From positions 24,831,752-24,895,751 of the forward strand of contig CM026421.1 of NCBI GenBank assembly GCA_014871385.1: a DNA stretch of 64,000 bases. The letters run 5' to 3'. This document shows, one piece after another, positions 1-11,790 of the stretch (the stretch's first letter is position 1; every line of letters begins with the position of its first letter). The translations under genes were made by a program, and so were the position numbers. Under the pieces are notes generated by a model. It made no database searches. It saw only the letters and a list, made by a program, of their open reading frames with translations, and was not told the origin of the DNA. The stretch comes from Ceratodon purpureus (Eukaryota > Streptophyta > Bryopsida > Pseudoditrichales > Ditrichaceae).

Positions 1-1426
1 ATACAATACATAAATGCAAATGAGTCTATGTAGCCTTCCCCCCAAACAAATACTACAAAACTTCCATGAAAGAGATGCTCTAGCTTCTGAACGACCAGGC
101 AAGGGATGATCAGTTAGATTGCAACTTCACTGATACATGAATGTCTGAAACCAAAAGATGAATGAATGTCGGATCGAATGAATGTATTCGAAGGTGATTG
201 ATGTTGGACGGAGGAGATCCTAGAAAGACGGTGCGTTGGGGCAGGTTGGGCGGAGCTGGGCCCCGGCCCCACGTCGAAGTGAAATGCAACGTTGCGCGTG
301 GCCCGTATTTCAGCTGACAGCCGCGCTATACTAGGGCCAATAATCTGGGTTACTGTACTCAACTGTACAAGAAAGACACAGTCCTGAATTAATTCTTGGC
401 CGGGCCTCTCTGCATCCTTTCGCTGGAATTGATTATTTTCATCGCGGCAAACATTCGGAGAATAAGTTCGAGGTTGGAAGAGACGCCCTTCGACATGACA
501 CTGATGGCCAGGAATGATTCACAGCACTAATTCGTCTGGTCGCTCGACAAAAGCTGCGCTAAACTTGCATTACATTCCAATTATACATTTGTTGTTAAAG
601 ACTTAACCGTCTGATCAACGAGCGGTTCCAAAGAGGTGCAGCCAGTGGTGACATTCCACAAGGTCCCTGGCATATCTGGGGACATGTGGATTTAAAAAAA
701 CATATCTCAAAAAGATGGACAGGTTTTAGAAAATGTATTGCTTTTTGGATGTGTCAAATTTACCTACTGCAGGTTCTAAAAATAAACATTTAATTGTTTT
801 AGTTTTTTGAAAAATAAAAAAATTATACAAATATCAATAAAAACATACCATACATGAAACATGTATATAAGCATAGTAAACTTAAACTACTAAAACTCAA
901 TTTAATATTTTAATCACCACTTATTTTTTATTTATTTATTTTGAGTCAAATGGTAAACGTTCCATTGCAAAGAGAAAATAGACCACTGCAAAGAATCACC
1001 ACTTATTTGGAGTTAAAACTCTAATCATGTGACTAAACACCAACTGAGATTCGATGTTCATTTCAAATTCCTGTATACATTACTTGAATAGAACAAGTAC
1101 CTACAAAAGTTAGAAAACTTACCTTCTCAACACTAACCATTCCAGAGTGTTTTACCACTCTGCTCTACGGCTTTGCTACTGCTATGCCATTATGCAAACA
1201 AGCAATCTATAGAAAGAGCCCTGGGATAGGGCATACATGGGACATGGCATGCTAGGCATTACATGCAAAATGGGGTCATGAAAAGGCCGTGTAAGCCTGC
1301 CCTTTCCAGGTGAACTCCCTGCTGCCCCCCGCACTGTCGCTGGCAGCGGGTGCAAGAGTCGCTGCCCGCACAGAACTGCGTCGCGCACTGTGAACAATCC
1401 TCCGAGGAATAATTCTTGAGACATGA
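1..1426. other. AT-rich stretch without a recognisable gene
   Basis: Short open frames exist on both strands but none resembles a known protein or shows intron-exon structure. About 350-490 is one copy of a dispersed repeat listed separately. The GC content rises at about 1290-1400 without recognisable coding content. Confidence 0.5.
350..490 (+). repeat. dispersed repeat, copy 1 (partner at 22300-22440)
   Basis: About 120 bp aligns in the same orientation with 22300-22440. Shared blocks include GGAGAATAAGTTC and the surrounding cctgaatt / attcttggcc-type sequence, with roughly one base in five changed. It has no terminal inverted repeats of its own and no coding potential, so it is probably a fragment of a larger old transposon. 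Confidence 0.6.
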
Positions 1427-1600
1427 ATGACTTGTCTCGGGGTTTGGTCCCAAGTGGGCAGATGGTGTCAGCCCGGCACTGTAGATTGTGCTCTCCACAC
1501 GCCTCGCTCGGAGGTCATTGGTTCGAGCCCCCGTGGCGGTTGCTGGCACTACGGTGGCACAGCCGATGCCATGTCAAAAAGTACGCGGGCAGCGCTTGTT
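1427..1600 (+). mobile_element. possible tRNA-derived SINE head
   Basis: A perfect pol III B-box-like motif, GGTTCGAGCCC, lies at 1520-1530. It is preceded by an arm resembling a tRNA variable/T-stem region (gaggtcatt) and, about 60-80 bp upstream, by A-box-like sequence (tggtcccaagtggg). The segment does not fold as a full tRNA by eye and no 3' poly(A) tail or target duplication was seen. A chance B box in GC-rich sequence is the alternative. Confidence 0.3.
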
Positions 1601-1697
1601 TTTTTCTCTCCCGTGCCGCTTACACGGCCTTTTCTTGACCTCTTTTTGCACCTAATGCACGGTCAACTTGCAATGCATTACAATGGAGCTGGACTAA

Positions 1698-2124
1698 GAG
1701 CATCTACACCCTGCTACAAATGCTTGGCCACGATGCTCTATTGCGGGCTTGAGCTCCTTTGAGTCCCACACTGGCACTCTAGGAACGGACATGGCGCTCA
1801 AAAAACCAGCCAGACTCCCTAGTTTGATGTACTTGAGTTGGGTTTGGCGCGCCCCATTCTCGCTCATCTCGTGTTTGATTTCGTCCTAATATTGGCAGAC
1901 TCCCTCCCTGGTTGAAAAGCACAAGCCCACATTCTCATTCCCTTGCCAATTACAGGCTTTGTCCTGCCTCTTCAACCGGTGGCTGTCAAACTTTTCAATC
2001 ATGTTGTCAGGCTTTTAGTGAGGAGGGGTGCGGGACACCAAATTTGGCGAGTCGCAAGAGGACACGAGGGCCATGGAAAAGACATTCCACGCCTCTCGCA
2101 TTTGGAGCAGGGGTGCAGATGCTC
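1698..2124. mobile_element. PIF/Harbinger-like MITE (TAA-flanked), 427 bp
   Basis: The left end reads GAGCATCTACACCC and the right end, reverse-complemented, GAGCATCTGCACCCC. These are imperfect terminal inverted repeats of about 20 bp. TAA stands directly outside both ends (1695-1697 and 2125-2127). A 3-bp TWA duplication with such ends is typical of PIF/Harbinger (Tourist-type) MITEs in plants. No transposase frame is present. Two more members are at 22560-22997 and 37043-39144. Confidence 0.7.
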
Positions 2125-2127
2125 TAA

Positions 2128-4290
2128 GCTCCAATGTTGGGCCGTCATGGCAAGCTAGCTGTGTGACTTGAGCCCTTCAAATTTTTGAGATATTTTATTG
2201 TATTTATTTTCATACTTATATTTTATGATAATTTTGTGTATTTTTTGTGGAATGGTTTCTTTCATTTTGATACCAATTTTGTCATAGATTGTTTTTTTCA
2301 TTGCCGTTCTATGGATAGGTTGTTTTTTTCATTACTTTTCCATGGATGGGTTGATTTTTAAATTATTAATTTGGAAGTGGATTGCATTTTCAATTCAAGG
2401 TTTTCGGATGTGGACGGGGGAAAATGATGGAAAAAAATCAACACTTTAAAGATACTATAGCTACAGCTAATATAATAAAGAGTCTCAAAGGTGTATCAAT
2501 GATGTGCGGTAGTGCATGTAAATATTTAGAAGATTTGTCGTTGTCTAGAATAGAAATTGCATTGTAAAGTACTATAAAAGAATGTGACTTATGTCTCTTA
2601 AAAAAAATGGTATAATTTATGGAGATCCTCCGGGCTACTATAGTAAGGTGCAGCTGCGGTACCTCTTCTAATAAACTTTGATCAATTCTTTGATGCATTT
2701 CATTGTATTGATTCCTTGAAATTCCAACATTTGCATGCGTTAATCATTAATGATGCAATTGATAATTAATTCTCAAAAAACTAACCATCTTGAAATAGAA
2801 AATTGTGCTTTTTATGATAACCTGATATTTTACTCTTGCATCTTGGCAACAACATTTGATGGCTTTTCCATCACACAACACAATTTTCTGAACTACAATC
2901 TAGACATTTATGCCAATGGCCTTTTCTAGAAATGACATTGTGGTCTTAAAACAACAAAAGGACTTTCATACCATCTATTAGCGACGCTTAATCATTTTGC
3001 GCTGCAACGCAGCAGAGAGCTATTTGATGGATTGTTTTGTAATCCCAAATAAGTAGGGTCTTATTCTAACATAATAATATAGACATGGATTTGCTTCACC
3101 CCTTCCACCCCCTCTTGAGCTTGTAGTCCGAGCCACCCTCGATGATATCATATGCTTCGCAAAAATTGAATTTAGTGAGAACATGTCTTTATCCAAATTC
3201 CTTCATCCAATAAATGTCTTTGTGTTGAACGATCACATTGTTAATGATATGCTTTGTAGAAACAAAGGGAGATTGATCCTCACTTATGACCTTGATAAAG
3301 ACAAACTATAACCACTTCTATTGACTTTTTACAAGAACTTTGTAGGACACATTTAAAATGGAAATTTTCCTCTAATTGGTGAATTGGTCTCGATCACTTC
3401 TTTTGTGCAAGAGATTGATCATTTTCTTACTCATATGTGAAGGGAGGGAGCCATCTTTGAAGGGGTTTACCACCACATCGATAAAGTCTTCATAATCATT
3501 ATTCAAAGAAGATCATAGAATTTTATTAAAAGATTGATAGACCTCAGGTTCTTTTCTTTAGCCATGTCGTCTAGTCTTCATTTTAGATTAGTGTAGGTAA
3601 TAGGCCCTGGGAGGCTAACTTGCATGTCTAGAGTAGAACTAAAGATGATGCAATGAAAAATACGATTTGTTACCTAACAAGCTGCATAGTTATCCTCTGA
3701 AGCCTTATACAACAAAGAATCAAAGTCATGGCATATGGTGTATACAAGACAATCTTGCACAATCTCGTCATTGTTATTGCATAGTGGTGCAATTGTAGTC
3801 ACATTGTTCCCACATGTATCAAGTTGTAGAGAAAATATTGACGCAAAGTTGGGCTTCTTCCATCGGAAGCAATTATGCACATTGTTTGTATAAGAGCTAG
3901 TACTATTGGTCACAGCACCTTGTGTTTAGCAAAGAAGAAAGTCGTCCTGCGTTGCTTGTATTAGATCCGAATAAATCCTCTTTTAACGACTTGCAACCAA
4001 CACTTGTTAAGCTTATGCTAAATTAATGTTGATATGAAGGTTCTAGTTAAACCACTAATGAAACATAGCAATGGTTGGATTTGGTGTTGTCTTTCTACAC
4101 AATATAGACTTCAAGCAAGAAGGTTCTCTAAGGCAACAACTCAAAGAAGAAATAGAGACGGTTTAGATGGGTCAAAATCCAAAAGTCACTCTATTGTCTA
4201 TCATTTCAAAAAAAATCATCTTAAATGGTGAGCAAGGTTGTTTAAAAAATTCAATATGAATTCAATATTTTAAAAAGAATGTATTTTCAT
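2128..4290. other. gene-free stretch, old repeat debris
   Basis: No recognisable protein in any frame. About 3070-3135 resembles the dispersed repeat near 6060-6240 (shared gatttgc-c-ccacccc block following an ATAATA stretch). The 2640-4030 part is less AT-rich and could be a decayed coding remnant on the - strand, but no family could be assigned. Confidence 0.4.
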
Positions 4291-5558
4291 TCACAAGAAG
4301 AAAAGCCCCTCAACTACACCAAGATGAACACCAAAAAGAGGCTTAATTTTATTTTTTCCAAATGGTGTACTAAGATTACTGCTTGGTGTAGTTGGTCACC
4401 ACTCAAGCCTATTACAGGGCGTCTAAAAAGGAGCATATATTGTTTGCATGGGTCCACTTGAATAGTAATTGGCGTCCCCACCCATGTGACTCACACCGTA
4501 TATTTAAGTGGCCGTGTGGTGACCAATTGTTGTGGTGAATTTGTGGGTGGGTAAAATTATATTGAGTAACATATAGTGGATGATTTGTATTTATGTGCAT
4601 TCTTATTGTAATAGCTTGGTTGATATGACGTCATATATACTTCCAATACTTCCCTGTCACAACACCACCAAATTCTTTCACAAATCTTGACAAAGTAGTA
4701 ACCTTTAGTGACCTTCACAAAATAGTGATACAACACAACAATGCATCTTCGCTAGGCAGCTCCTACATGTGTCAAGAAGGAAATGCAAGTAATTAACCAA
4801 GAGGAAATCAACAGCCTGCTAAATCAGCAACATAACGAACGCTAATTGCCGCTGCAGCACCCTGCGTCCCGCAACATTGCAACCATGTGAGGGTGCCGCG
4901 GAGCTTCGGCGAGGGTGAGGGTGTTGCGGAGGTGAGGAGGTGAGGGTGTTGCGGAGGTGAGGAGGTGAGGGTGCTTGGGAGGTGAGGAGGTGAGGGTGCT
5001 AGGGATGTGAGGAGGTGAGGGTGCTGCTGAGGTGAGGAGGTGAGAGTGTTGTGGAGGTGTGGAGGTGACAGTGCTGCGGAGTTGAGGAAGCGACGGTGCT
5101 ACGGAGGTGAGGAGGTGAGAGTGTTGCGAAGGTGAGGAGGTGAGGGTGCTGCGGAGGTGAGGAGGTGAGGGTGCTGCGGAGCTTCGGTGAAGGTGGACAG
5201 GCTTTTCTTGGTGCATCCGTTGTTTGTCACCGGCTGATATGATGGATTCTAAACCTGCATGCAAAGACAACTATAGCACAAGTGGTCCATGATTCATTAC
5301 CAAGGGCCCCACAAATGGATTTTTTAGGATAATGTGAGCGGTTCGTTTTGGAACCTTGCAAAAATGGAATGCGTCCGCATTGGACGAGGGCTTGACACAA
5401 GACAGGAAGCCGAGATTTCCAAGGAAAACGGAAATGGCAATGCACATTACACCAAAAGAATCCACTGACCAATGGAGTGCGCCGCTGAGAATAGATTTAC
5501 ACCAAATGAATTTTTTGGTGTAATGTTTTGGTGTAGTTGTCACATGTTTCTACTAGTG
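4291..5558. mobile_element. CACTA-like non-autonomous element (probable)
   Basis: The right end, read inward on the - strand from 5558, starts CACTAGTAGAAAC, very like plant CACTA (En/Spm) termini, and continues into CAACTACACC. The left end at about 4291 reads CACAAGAAGAAAAG and also continues into CAACTACACC at 4311. Repeats of the TACACCAAA type recur near both ends, as expected for subterminal CACTA motifs. An extra inverted copy of the terminal motif ends near 4397. The left terminus is degenerate and no clear 3-bp target duplication was found. The interior holds a minisatellite and no transposase. Confidence 0.45.
4903..5195. repeat. 25-bp minisatellite (about 11-12 units)
   Basis: The unit is close to GGTGAGGAGGTGAGGGTGCT followed by GCGGA. 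It is repeated head to tail with substitutions and bounded on both sides by a gagcttcgg sequence. Because 25 is not a multiple of 3, the - strand frame across it (4842-5270) reads a 25-residue super-repeat rich in Ser, Pro, His and Leu, built from three successive units in three frames. That frame is a by-product of the repeat; there is no independent sign of a gene. Confidence 0.85.
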
Positions 5559-6246
5559 AATGTAAGGATAGTTTGTCACATTGGTGCATCTTATTAGCGC
5601 GGTCTTAACATGTTGAAATCGCCTTATAGGAGCTAGAGGTGGGTAGCTCAAAGTTGAAAGATCATTTATCTGGTCCACATGCAACAAACAATGTAAAGAG
5701 ATGTTTTGAGCCCTAGCGGAAGCCTTGGAAAAATAGCCATTGTACTCAACTTTTGACGTGAAACTATGATAGATATTAACTATGCCCCAAAAGAGCTAAT
5801 TAATGTAATGACGACTCTATCACAATCCCAAATAAAAATAAATATATACTTACAAAAATAAAAATAAACATGTGGAACCTCAAAATAGGTTGGGCCAAAA
5901 ATATGGACTCAACCAAGTCCGGGCTTGGAGCCATGCTTGTTAAGAAAAAGTAAAGAGACTCATTATTATGTCATATAGATGTGGCATTTAGGATCTCTTT
6001 ATTTCTCCCCTTCGAGTGTGGCTTGGTTGCCATGTGTGGTGGATTTTTTTTTTCTGCCTTTTATCCATTTTGGTATCCTCTTGTCTTTTTCTAGGTTTTT
6101 TTCTAAATTTGGGACCACAGGCCTGAATTTACCACGCGGAGATCCTATTGGTATCAATAGGACCCTATTATAGCATAATAATAGGAACAAAGATTTGCCC
6201 CACCCCTCAAACTCCCTCCCGAACCTAGCCTCCGAAATGGGGGGAT
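5559..6246. other. gene-free stretch with a dispersed repeat at 6060-6240
   Basis: Nothing coding is recognised. Positions 6060-6240 match 15305-15480 in inverted orientation, including gcaaatctttg/ttcc-ctattatt and the phased caataggacc/ggtcctattg block. A shorter relative lies at 3070-3135. Confidence 0.5.
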
Positions 6247-6250
6247 TTAA

Positions 6251-7179
6251 CCCCTAAGTGCCCAAGCATGTTTTGGGTCTCGAAACCTCCAAAACAGTGA
6301 TTTTTGACCACCTTATAGAAACGACAATTTGAACCAAATAAATTTTCTTTTTTTAGACATCCAGCCGTAAGATCTTGTACTTAACCTTTTTTTAAAGTAC
6401 TGATAAACTTTTCAGCCGTTGGATGTTTATCGTCTTAGAGATTATAATATTCAAAGTTGCAGCAAAACTTTTTTTGGGCATTGGTTGAATGACATAGTCA
6501 AAATGGTGCAAAGGGGGAGTTGAAGATTGTTACCCCAAACATTTTGCTCATATTTTTTTCCATGTAGGTAATCAAGTTGAGTACCTCCATGGAAAATTTG
6601 AAAGACTCATTCCTTTTTTTGGCTCTCATAAAAATTATTTTCTAGAAGCAGGTCTAAAATCGTTGATATAGTAAAACATGCATGACGTCACGTATATTTA
6701 GTTTTAGAAAAATCTGAACGGTGGTTAGGTGCCTTTATAAGTTTTTGATTTTTGAAAAAAATTATTTTTGAAAAATTTCAAAATCTCAAATTTTGACAAA
6801 TTTTGAAAGAATTTATTCAAAAAATACTGAAAATATTGAAGCTTGTCTTTGTAATTTTTAGAGGCTGCCCTTGTAAAATTGGTATATTTTTTGACTTGGG
6901 TCTCTTTGGAATTTCAGTGGTGGTTTGGTTATGAACATATTTCAAGAATTGTTTTTCAAAAAAAGCCTAATTTTAAGCTGCCCGTTTTGGACTTGAAACC
7001 TAAAATTTCTAGATGAAGGTCTTCAAATTGGAATTTGGCTTTGCAAATTTTACCACGTACACTTTGCAGTACAGGGAGCATCCAGTAAAAATATTAGGCA
7101 AAAATATTAATTTTAACCCCTTTATCTAGACTGACCGAAATAGCAAAAAGCCGTTTTGGCTTTCCTGGGCACTTAGGGG
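6251..7179 (+). mobile_element. TTAA-flanked CCCCTAA element, subfamily A, 929 bp
   Basis: It starts CCCCTAAGTGCCC and ends GGGCACTTAGGGG, so the ends are inverted repeats of about 13 bp. TTAA lies outside both (6247-6250 and 7180-7183). The motif CCGTAAGATCTTGTAC lies about 115 bp from the left end; this is the polarity used for all members. TTAA duplication plus CCC-type termini is the hallmark of the piggyBac superfamily. No transposase is encoded. Internal sequence matches 8760-9688, 27718-28612 and 59810-60738. The subfamily letters A-F are my own. Confidence 0.85.
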
Positions 7180-7183
7180 TTAA

Positions 7184-8463
7184 ACACTCTCGGGAATTCA
7201 TCACTAGGAAGGTTACGCGGCCAAGAAATGGCATCTTCATGTGATCCTCTTTCCCTCCTATATTCTTTCTGCAGCACCTTGGTGCTTGGTTCTACTTCAA
7301 GGTAATAAAATTTATTCCTAATATCCTCAAGAAGAAAACAGTGAGTTACCACACGTGATGAACAAATCACTTATTTTAATTATCATTTGTTTGAAACAAA
7401 CAAATTACTTAGGAATGCAGCTTGCAAGCTCATCACGGAATTACATGATTAGGATCCTAAGTTAATTCTCTCAAACTTTGCCCTGCTATCGTGCACTCAA
7501 TGCCCCGCCAGTTTTCTGGCAAGCTTTATACACGGAAACGAATGCCGTATATTAAGAGACACTTGGCAGCCTCCATGTCCATGCAGCCAGATTTAGGACA
7601 AGATGTTATTATACTTTTCAATTCAATTCAATATAATTTACCTTATTTTATTTGGAAACATTCTATTTCTATTTCTTCCGAAAAGTGCCACAGAAGGTTG
7701 CACCATCAGTCAGAGGGCATCAGAATTCGGAAATGCGAAAATGTTCTTCTTCTATATACTGTAGTATTAAAACTGAAGTCAGAATACAGTACTGTAGGTG
7801 TTTAAATGTGGAAAGGTGATGGTTTCGAAATACAGTAATTCACAAACTGATTCACATAATTGAAAGCTGGGTGACAAAACAAAAAACAAATCTCTGTTGT
7901 AAGCTCTGTTGATACCACAGTACCCTTTTGAATTAAACTACCCCCCAACTTCTAGCTCCAGCTGCCCTCGGCGTCACCAAGTCAAGCGCCGAGCCATGGG
8001 TCACTGATCTCAGCCCATTTTCTGCTGCCCGGGAAGAGTAGGCATACCTGCCAAGTGGGACGTTTTGTCGGTGGAGGCCGTGTGAATGGTAAAGTAAGAT
8101 TTTATAAAATGATTTTGTTCTCTCGCTCCGTCCTTTATGAGCTTCGCTTGTCTTTCGTCTCTTGACGCTCTGTATGATTTCCATAACACGGTTATGTCAT
8201 AAAGATCAGTCTTCATGGGATCATGGGAGAAGTCTTCACCTACTTGACGATTTTAACTTGTTCGTTTGGATGATTCACAACTACAGTAGAGAGTTCTGTT
8301 GCATGCAGAAAGTTGCTTCCTTGTTCCTTACAGCTTCCTGGCCCCATGGTTGTGGAGCGTGTAAGTGGTCCACCCCGGAGGATGAGACCATGGATCAAGT
8401 TGTGTATTTCACTCTTTTATTAGCGTAAAAATAAAATTACCATAACATCATTGAAGGTTTGTT
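7184..8463. other. gene-free stretch
   Basis: Base composition is more balanced at 7930-8400 than in the surrounding DNA, and open frames of 60-100 codons occur on both strands. None shows a recognised motif or plausible splicing. It could hold exons of an unrecognised or decayed gene. Confidence 0.35.
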
Positions 8464-8467
8464 CTAA

Positions 8468-10211
8468 CCCCTAAAGGACGGAGGGGTATTTCCACAGTTT
8501 TTGAGTATCTACAGTGCTATTCTTGCATTTTCCAAAGTAAGAGAAATTTGAGAATTACCATAAGCAATTTAACCGTAAGATCTTTGAAAGTAGTGGGCTA
8601 CCCAAATGTATACCAAATTCTGGGTTTGGGGAAGGAACGGATTAAGAGATAATAACATGTGAAGTTTGGAAGATTACTTAATTTCTAGAATACTAACAGT
8701 GTGTTTCCATGGTTGATTGAAATTTGCTACTTCAAAATTTATAAAAACTTGGTAATTAACCCCTAACTATCCTTAAAACCCAAAATGGGTTTTTGCACTT
8801 TCGGGCAGCCCAGATGGAGGGGTTAAAAGTAATATTTTTTTTCAAGATTTTTACTGGATGCTCCCTTTACGGTAAGGTCTATGTAGTAAAAATTTTGAAG
8901 CCAAATTCCAATTTTAGAACCTTCATCTAGAAATTTTAGGTTTCAAGTCCAAAACGGGCAGTCTAAAATTAGGTCTTTTTACAAAAACAAAAATTGAAAT
9001 ATATTCATAACCAAATCACTATACAAATTCCATAGTGACCCAAGTCAAAAAATTTACCAATTTTACAAGGGCAGCCTCCAAAACTTACAAAGACAAGCTT
9101 CAAAATTTTTAGTAATTTTTGAATTTTTCCTTTAAAAATTTGTCAAAATTCGAGATTTTTGAATTTTTGAATTTTTTTTTCTTCTGAAAATCACAAATTT
9201 ATGAAGGTACCTACTCACCGTTCAATTTTTCTTTAGCTCACAAATTGTTTTTGTAATGCATGTTTTACTATTTTGTCAATTTTATACCTTCTTACAGAAA
9301 ATAATTTTTATGAAGGTCTAAAAAGCGTTTTTTTGGCCTAAATTTTTGCATGAGCATACCTAACCTAGTTAGCTACATGGAAAAAAATGTGACCAAAATG
9401 TTTGAAGTAATAATCATCAAGTCTCCCTTTGGCCCATTTGCACCATGCCTCTCGGCTAAGGCCCAAAAAAATATCTGCTGAAACTTTGAACACTACAATC
9501 TCACTAATGAAAAACATCCAACGGTTGAAATTTGAATCAGTTCTTGCAAGTAGGGTTAGGTACAAGATCTTACGGTTGAAATTCCAAAAAAAGATAAAAA
9601 ATTTGTTTCATATCCTCGGGAAGGCATAGTGGTAAAAAATCGCAGTTTTGAGGATTGAAGCTCTCAAAAACACAAGGAAATTTAGGGGTTAAAGCTGATT
9701 CTTTTCTATAGTATGTTAGAAACATGCACATTTTTTTACAGATTTTTCCAAGTTACCAATTTGGAGAAAATGGGTTTCATATAAGTTTCACTCTGAATTT
9801 TAATTTTTTCAACATGGCACTTTTTGGCAAATTCAAAAGGGTTTTTGATAAATCCAAAATGGTGAAGCCATAAAGTAGTGGTCATACAAGCATTTCCAAA
9901 AAAAAAATGCTAAAAAAAAAATCCACAAGCAGAGATCTTCATTTTAGTGCACAATGTGCTCAAAGTACAGTTGAAACATTGTCTCTCTAGAAACACTAAC
10001 TTCACTGTAGAAACATAGGACCGACCCATGTTCTTTTTTTTTCTAAAATCAGGTTTTCATTTTTTCACTAAAATTTCAGCGTATTCTTATTGCCAACTTG
10101 ATTTTAAATAGGTTAGGAACAAGAAACACTCAAATCTGACTCTTCTAGGGCATTTAACATGATTTTCTATTTATGGCGCAACCCAAAAGTGGTTGCTTCG
10201 TCCTTTAGGGG
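8468..10211 (+). mobile_element. CCCCTAAA element, subfamily F, CTAA-flanked, interrupted
   Basis: The left end is CCCCTAAAGGACGGAGG and the right end, reverse-complemented, CCCCTAAAGGACGAAGC, so the inverted repeats match over 13 bp. Outside both ends stands CTAA (8464-8467 and 10212-10215) instead of TTAA. CTAA is a known minor piggyBac target. The shared motif AACCGTAAGATCTT begins at 8571, 103 bp from the left end. A complete subfamily A element (8760-9688 with its TTAA pair) is nested inside; without it the element is about 811 bp. Confidence 0.8.
8760..9688 (-). mobile_element. TTAA-flanked element, subfamily A, 929 bp, nested
   Basis: Terminal sequence CCCCTAACTATCC on the left and AAATTTAGGGG on the right, with TTAA at 8756-8759 and 9689-9692. 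It is very similar along its whole length to 59810-60738 in inverted orientation, so both look young. The motif AAGATCTTACGGTTGAA lies about 111 bp from the right end. It is inserted inside the element at 8468-10211 and is therefore the later arrival. Confidence 0.87.
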
Positions 10212-10215
10212 CTAA

Positions 10216-10861
10216 AATAATTCAATAAAGATGTAATAAAACCAAAAAAAATATAGTGCCAGTAAAAAAATACCATAAAAATGAATTTTTTACTTTGAGC
10301 CATTTGAAGTCTTCTTAGTTAATTTGTTTTGGAGAAGAATTTTTATTTTTATTTTTTTTCCTTGGAAAAAATTGAATATTTGTTCTATAGGTGGCAAACA
10401 TGCTACGGTTCCAATTGAACTTCACCTTATTCATGTGGTAGATGAAGGTAAGTGTCTACTACAACTAAATAAATAAATAAATAATAATTTAGTGACAATT
10501 CAAAATTATTGAAATTTTTTAAAGCATTTCAAGTAGAAAATTTATATCAATTTTAAAACACACTATATAACTTTAAATTTTGTGCTTCAAAACACAACGA
10601 ATAATGCTATGGTGTATCATGTATGAAAAAAATTATTATACTAAAATTAGGAAAGATGGTTTTTGTGGTGATATATGATCAAGTTATATCGATTGTGAAA
10701 TGCTCGACTTAATAAAATTTGATTATAAAATTCAAAATAATCATAAGGTAAAATTTACAAAATACATTTACTTAGGCCACCACAAATGTGATAATGGAAT
10801 TTTTAATGGCCTAAAAGAAGAGTTGATAAAATTAATTTGAAAATCCAAAATAGACTACATG
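10216..10861. other. AT-rich spacer
   Basis: Very AT-rich, with a short AAAT microsatellite near 10466-10485. No coding, RNA or terminal-repeat signal was seen. Confidence 0.5.
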
Positions 10862-10865
10862 TTAA

Positions 10866-11786
10866 CCCCTAAACTCCCAGGCAACCAAAATGTGGTCGCC
10901 GGCTATTTTGGGCAGGGTCCCACAGTGGTAAAAATAACTTTCAAGTTTTGAGATTTTGCATGTGGATTCTCTAGGTCATTACGTACATGCCAAGCTTTGT
11001 TTCATAAGATTTGGTTATGTAATGCAAAAGTTATGAATGGTTGAAGGTAAAAAATCTCAACGGGGGCAGCCACAAAAATTTTCAAATATATTTAAAAAAA
11101 TAAAATAAAAATATCATCATTTTGTAGAGATTCATATTCGGATAGAATGCTTTGATTAGTCCATTCGAACAAGTGAGGTAAAAGGTATGACAATTCATGT
11201 TATGCGGGCAGTTTGGTCAAATCTTCATGAAAAAAAACTTCAATAGCTCATTTTGAATACAATTTTGACAATTTTTCAAAAATAAAAATCGTAAAAGTTT
11301 TTTGTTATGTATCACATCATTTCTACTATTGAAAGTAATGTTATCCACTTTTATGTGGATGTAATTAGCAATTTAGTTTTTCCTTGTATTCTACATTGTA
11401 TTTTGATTTACATCTTTTGAATATGAAAATCTAGGTTTTTTCATTTGATATTTTTTGTGTATATTCTCAAGTCATTTTTATATTAGAATATATGGAGTTG
11501 TCCATTTCAAATTTGTTAAGCATATTTTTTGAAAATTCATTGAAAGTGCGATTTCAGCTTTTTGAAGGATTGAAAAAAACTTGTTCTTTAATTTTGAACA
11601 TTACGATCTTGCAATCGGTGTTGTATTTTTCTCTAAAATTTTGGAAAGGAATGTCTCAATAAGTTAGCTATAAGATCCTACGGTTGAAATTGCAAAAAAA
11701 TATGACAAAATTGGAAAATCTAACTTGCTTCACAAAAGAGTGTTGAAGGCAGTTTTCAATGTGAATTCATGGTAGGCATTTAGGGG
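10866..11786 (-). mobile_element. TTAA-flanked element, subfamily D, 921 bp
   Basis: It begins CCCCTAAACTCCCAGGCAACC and ends GCATTTAGGGG. The left flank is TTAA (10862-10865) and the right TCAA (11787-11790), one base from a perfect duplication. The motif AAGATCCTACGGTTGAAATTGC lies about 110 bp from the right end. The left 60 bp contains the complementary stretch ccaaaatgtggtcgcc and gctattttggg. Its only relative here is 51816-52422, which is internally deleted. Confidence 0.78.
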
Positions 11787-11790
11787 TCAA

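Noticed and set aside
1520..1530. tRNA gene from the GGTTCGAGCCC motif
   Set aside because: No complete cloverleaf or acceptor stem pairs by eye; kept only as a weak SINE candidate. The same applies to 54246-54259.
4842..5270. Ser/Pro/His-rich 142-codon protein
   Set aside because: The frame is produced by a 25-bp minisatellite and carries no independent coding evidence.
9429..9629. 66-codon frame nearly identical to one at 59869-60069 on the opposite strand
   Set aside because: Both lie in subfamily A elements that are alike along their whole DNA length, and the frame is broken in the 6251 and 27718 copies. The match reflects shared transposon DNA, not a conserved protein.
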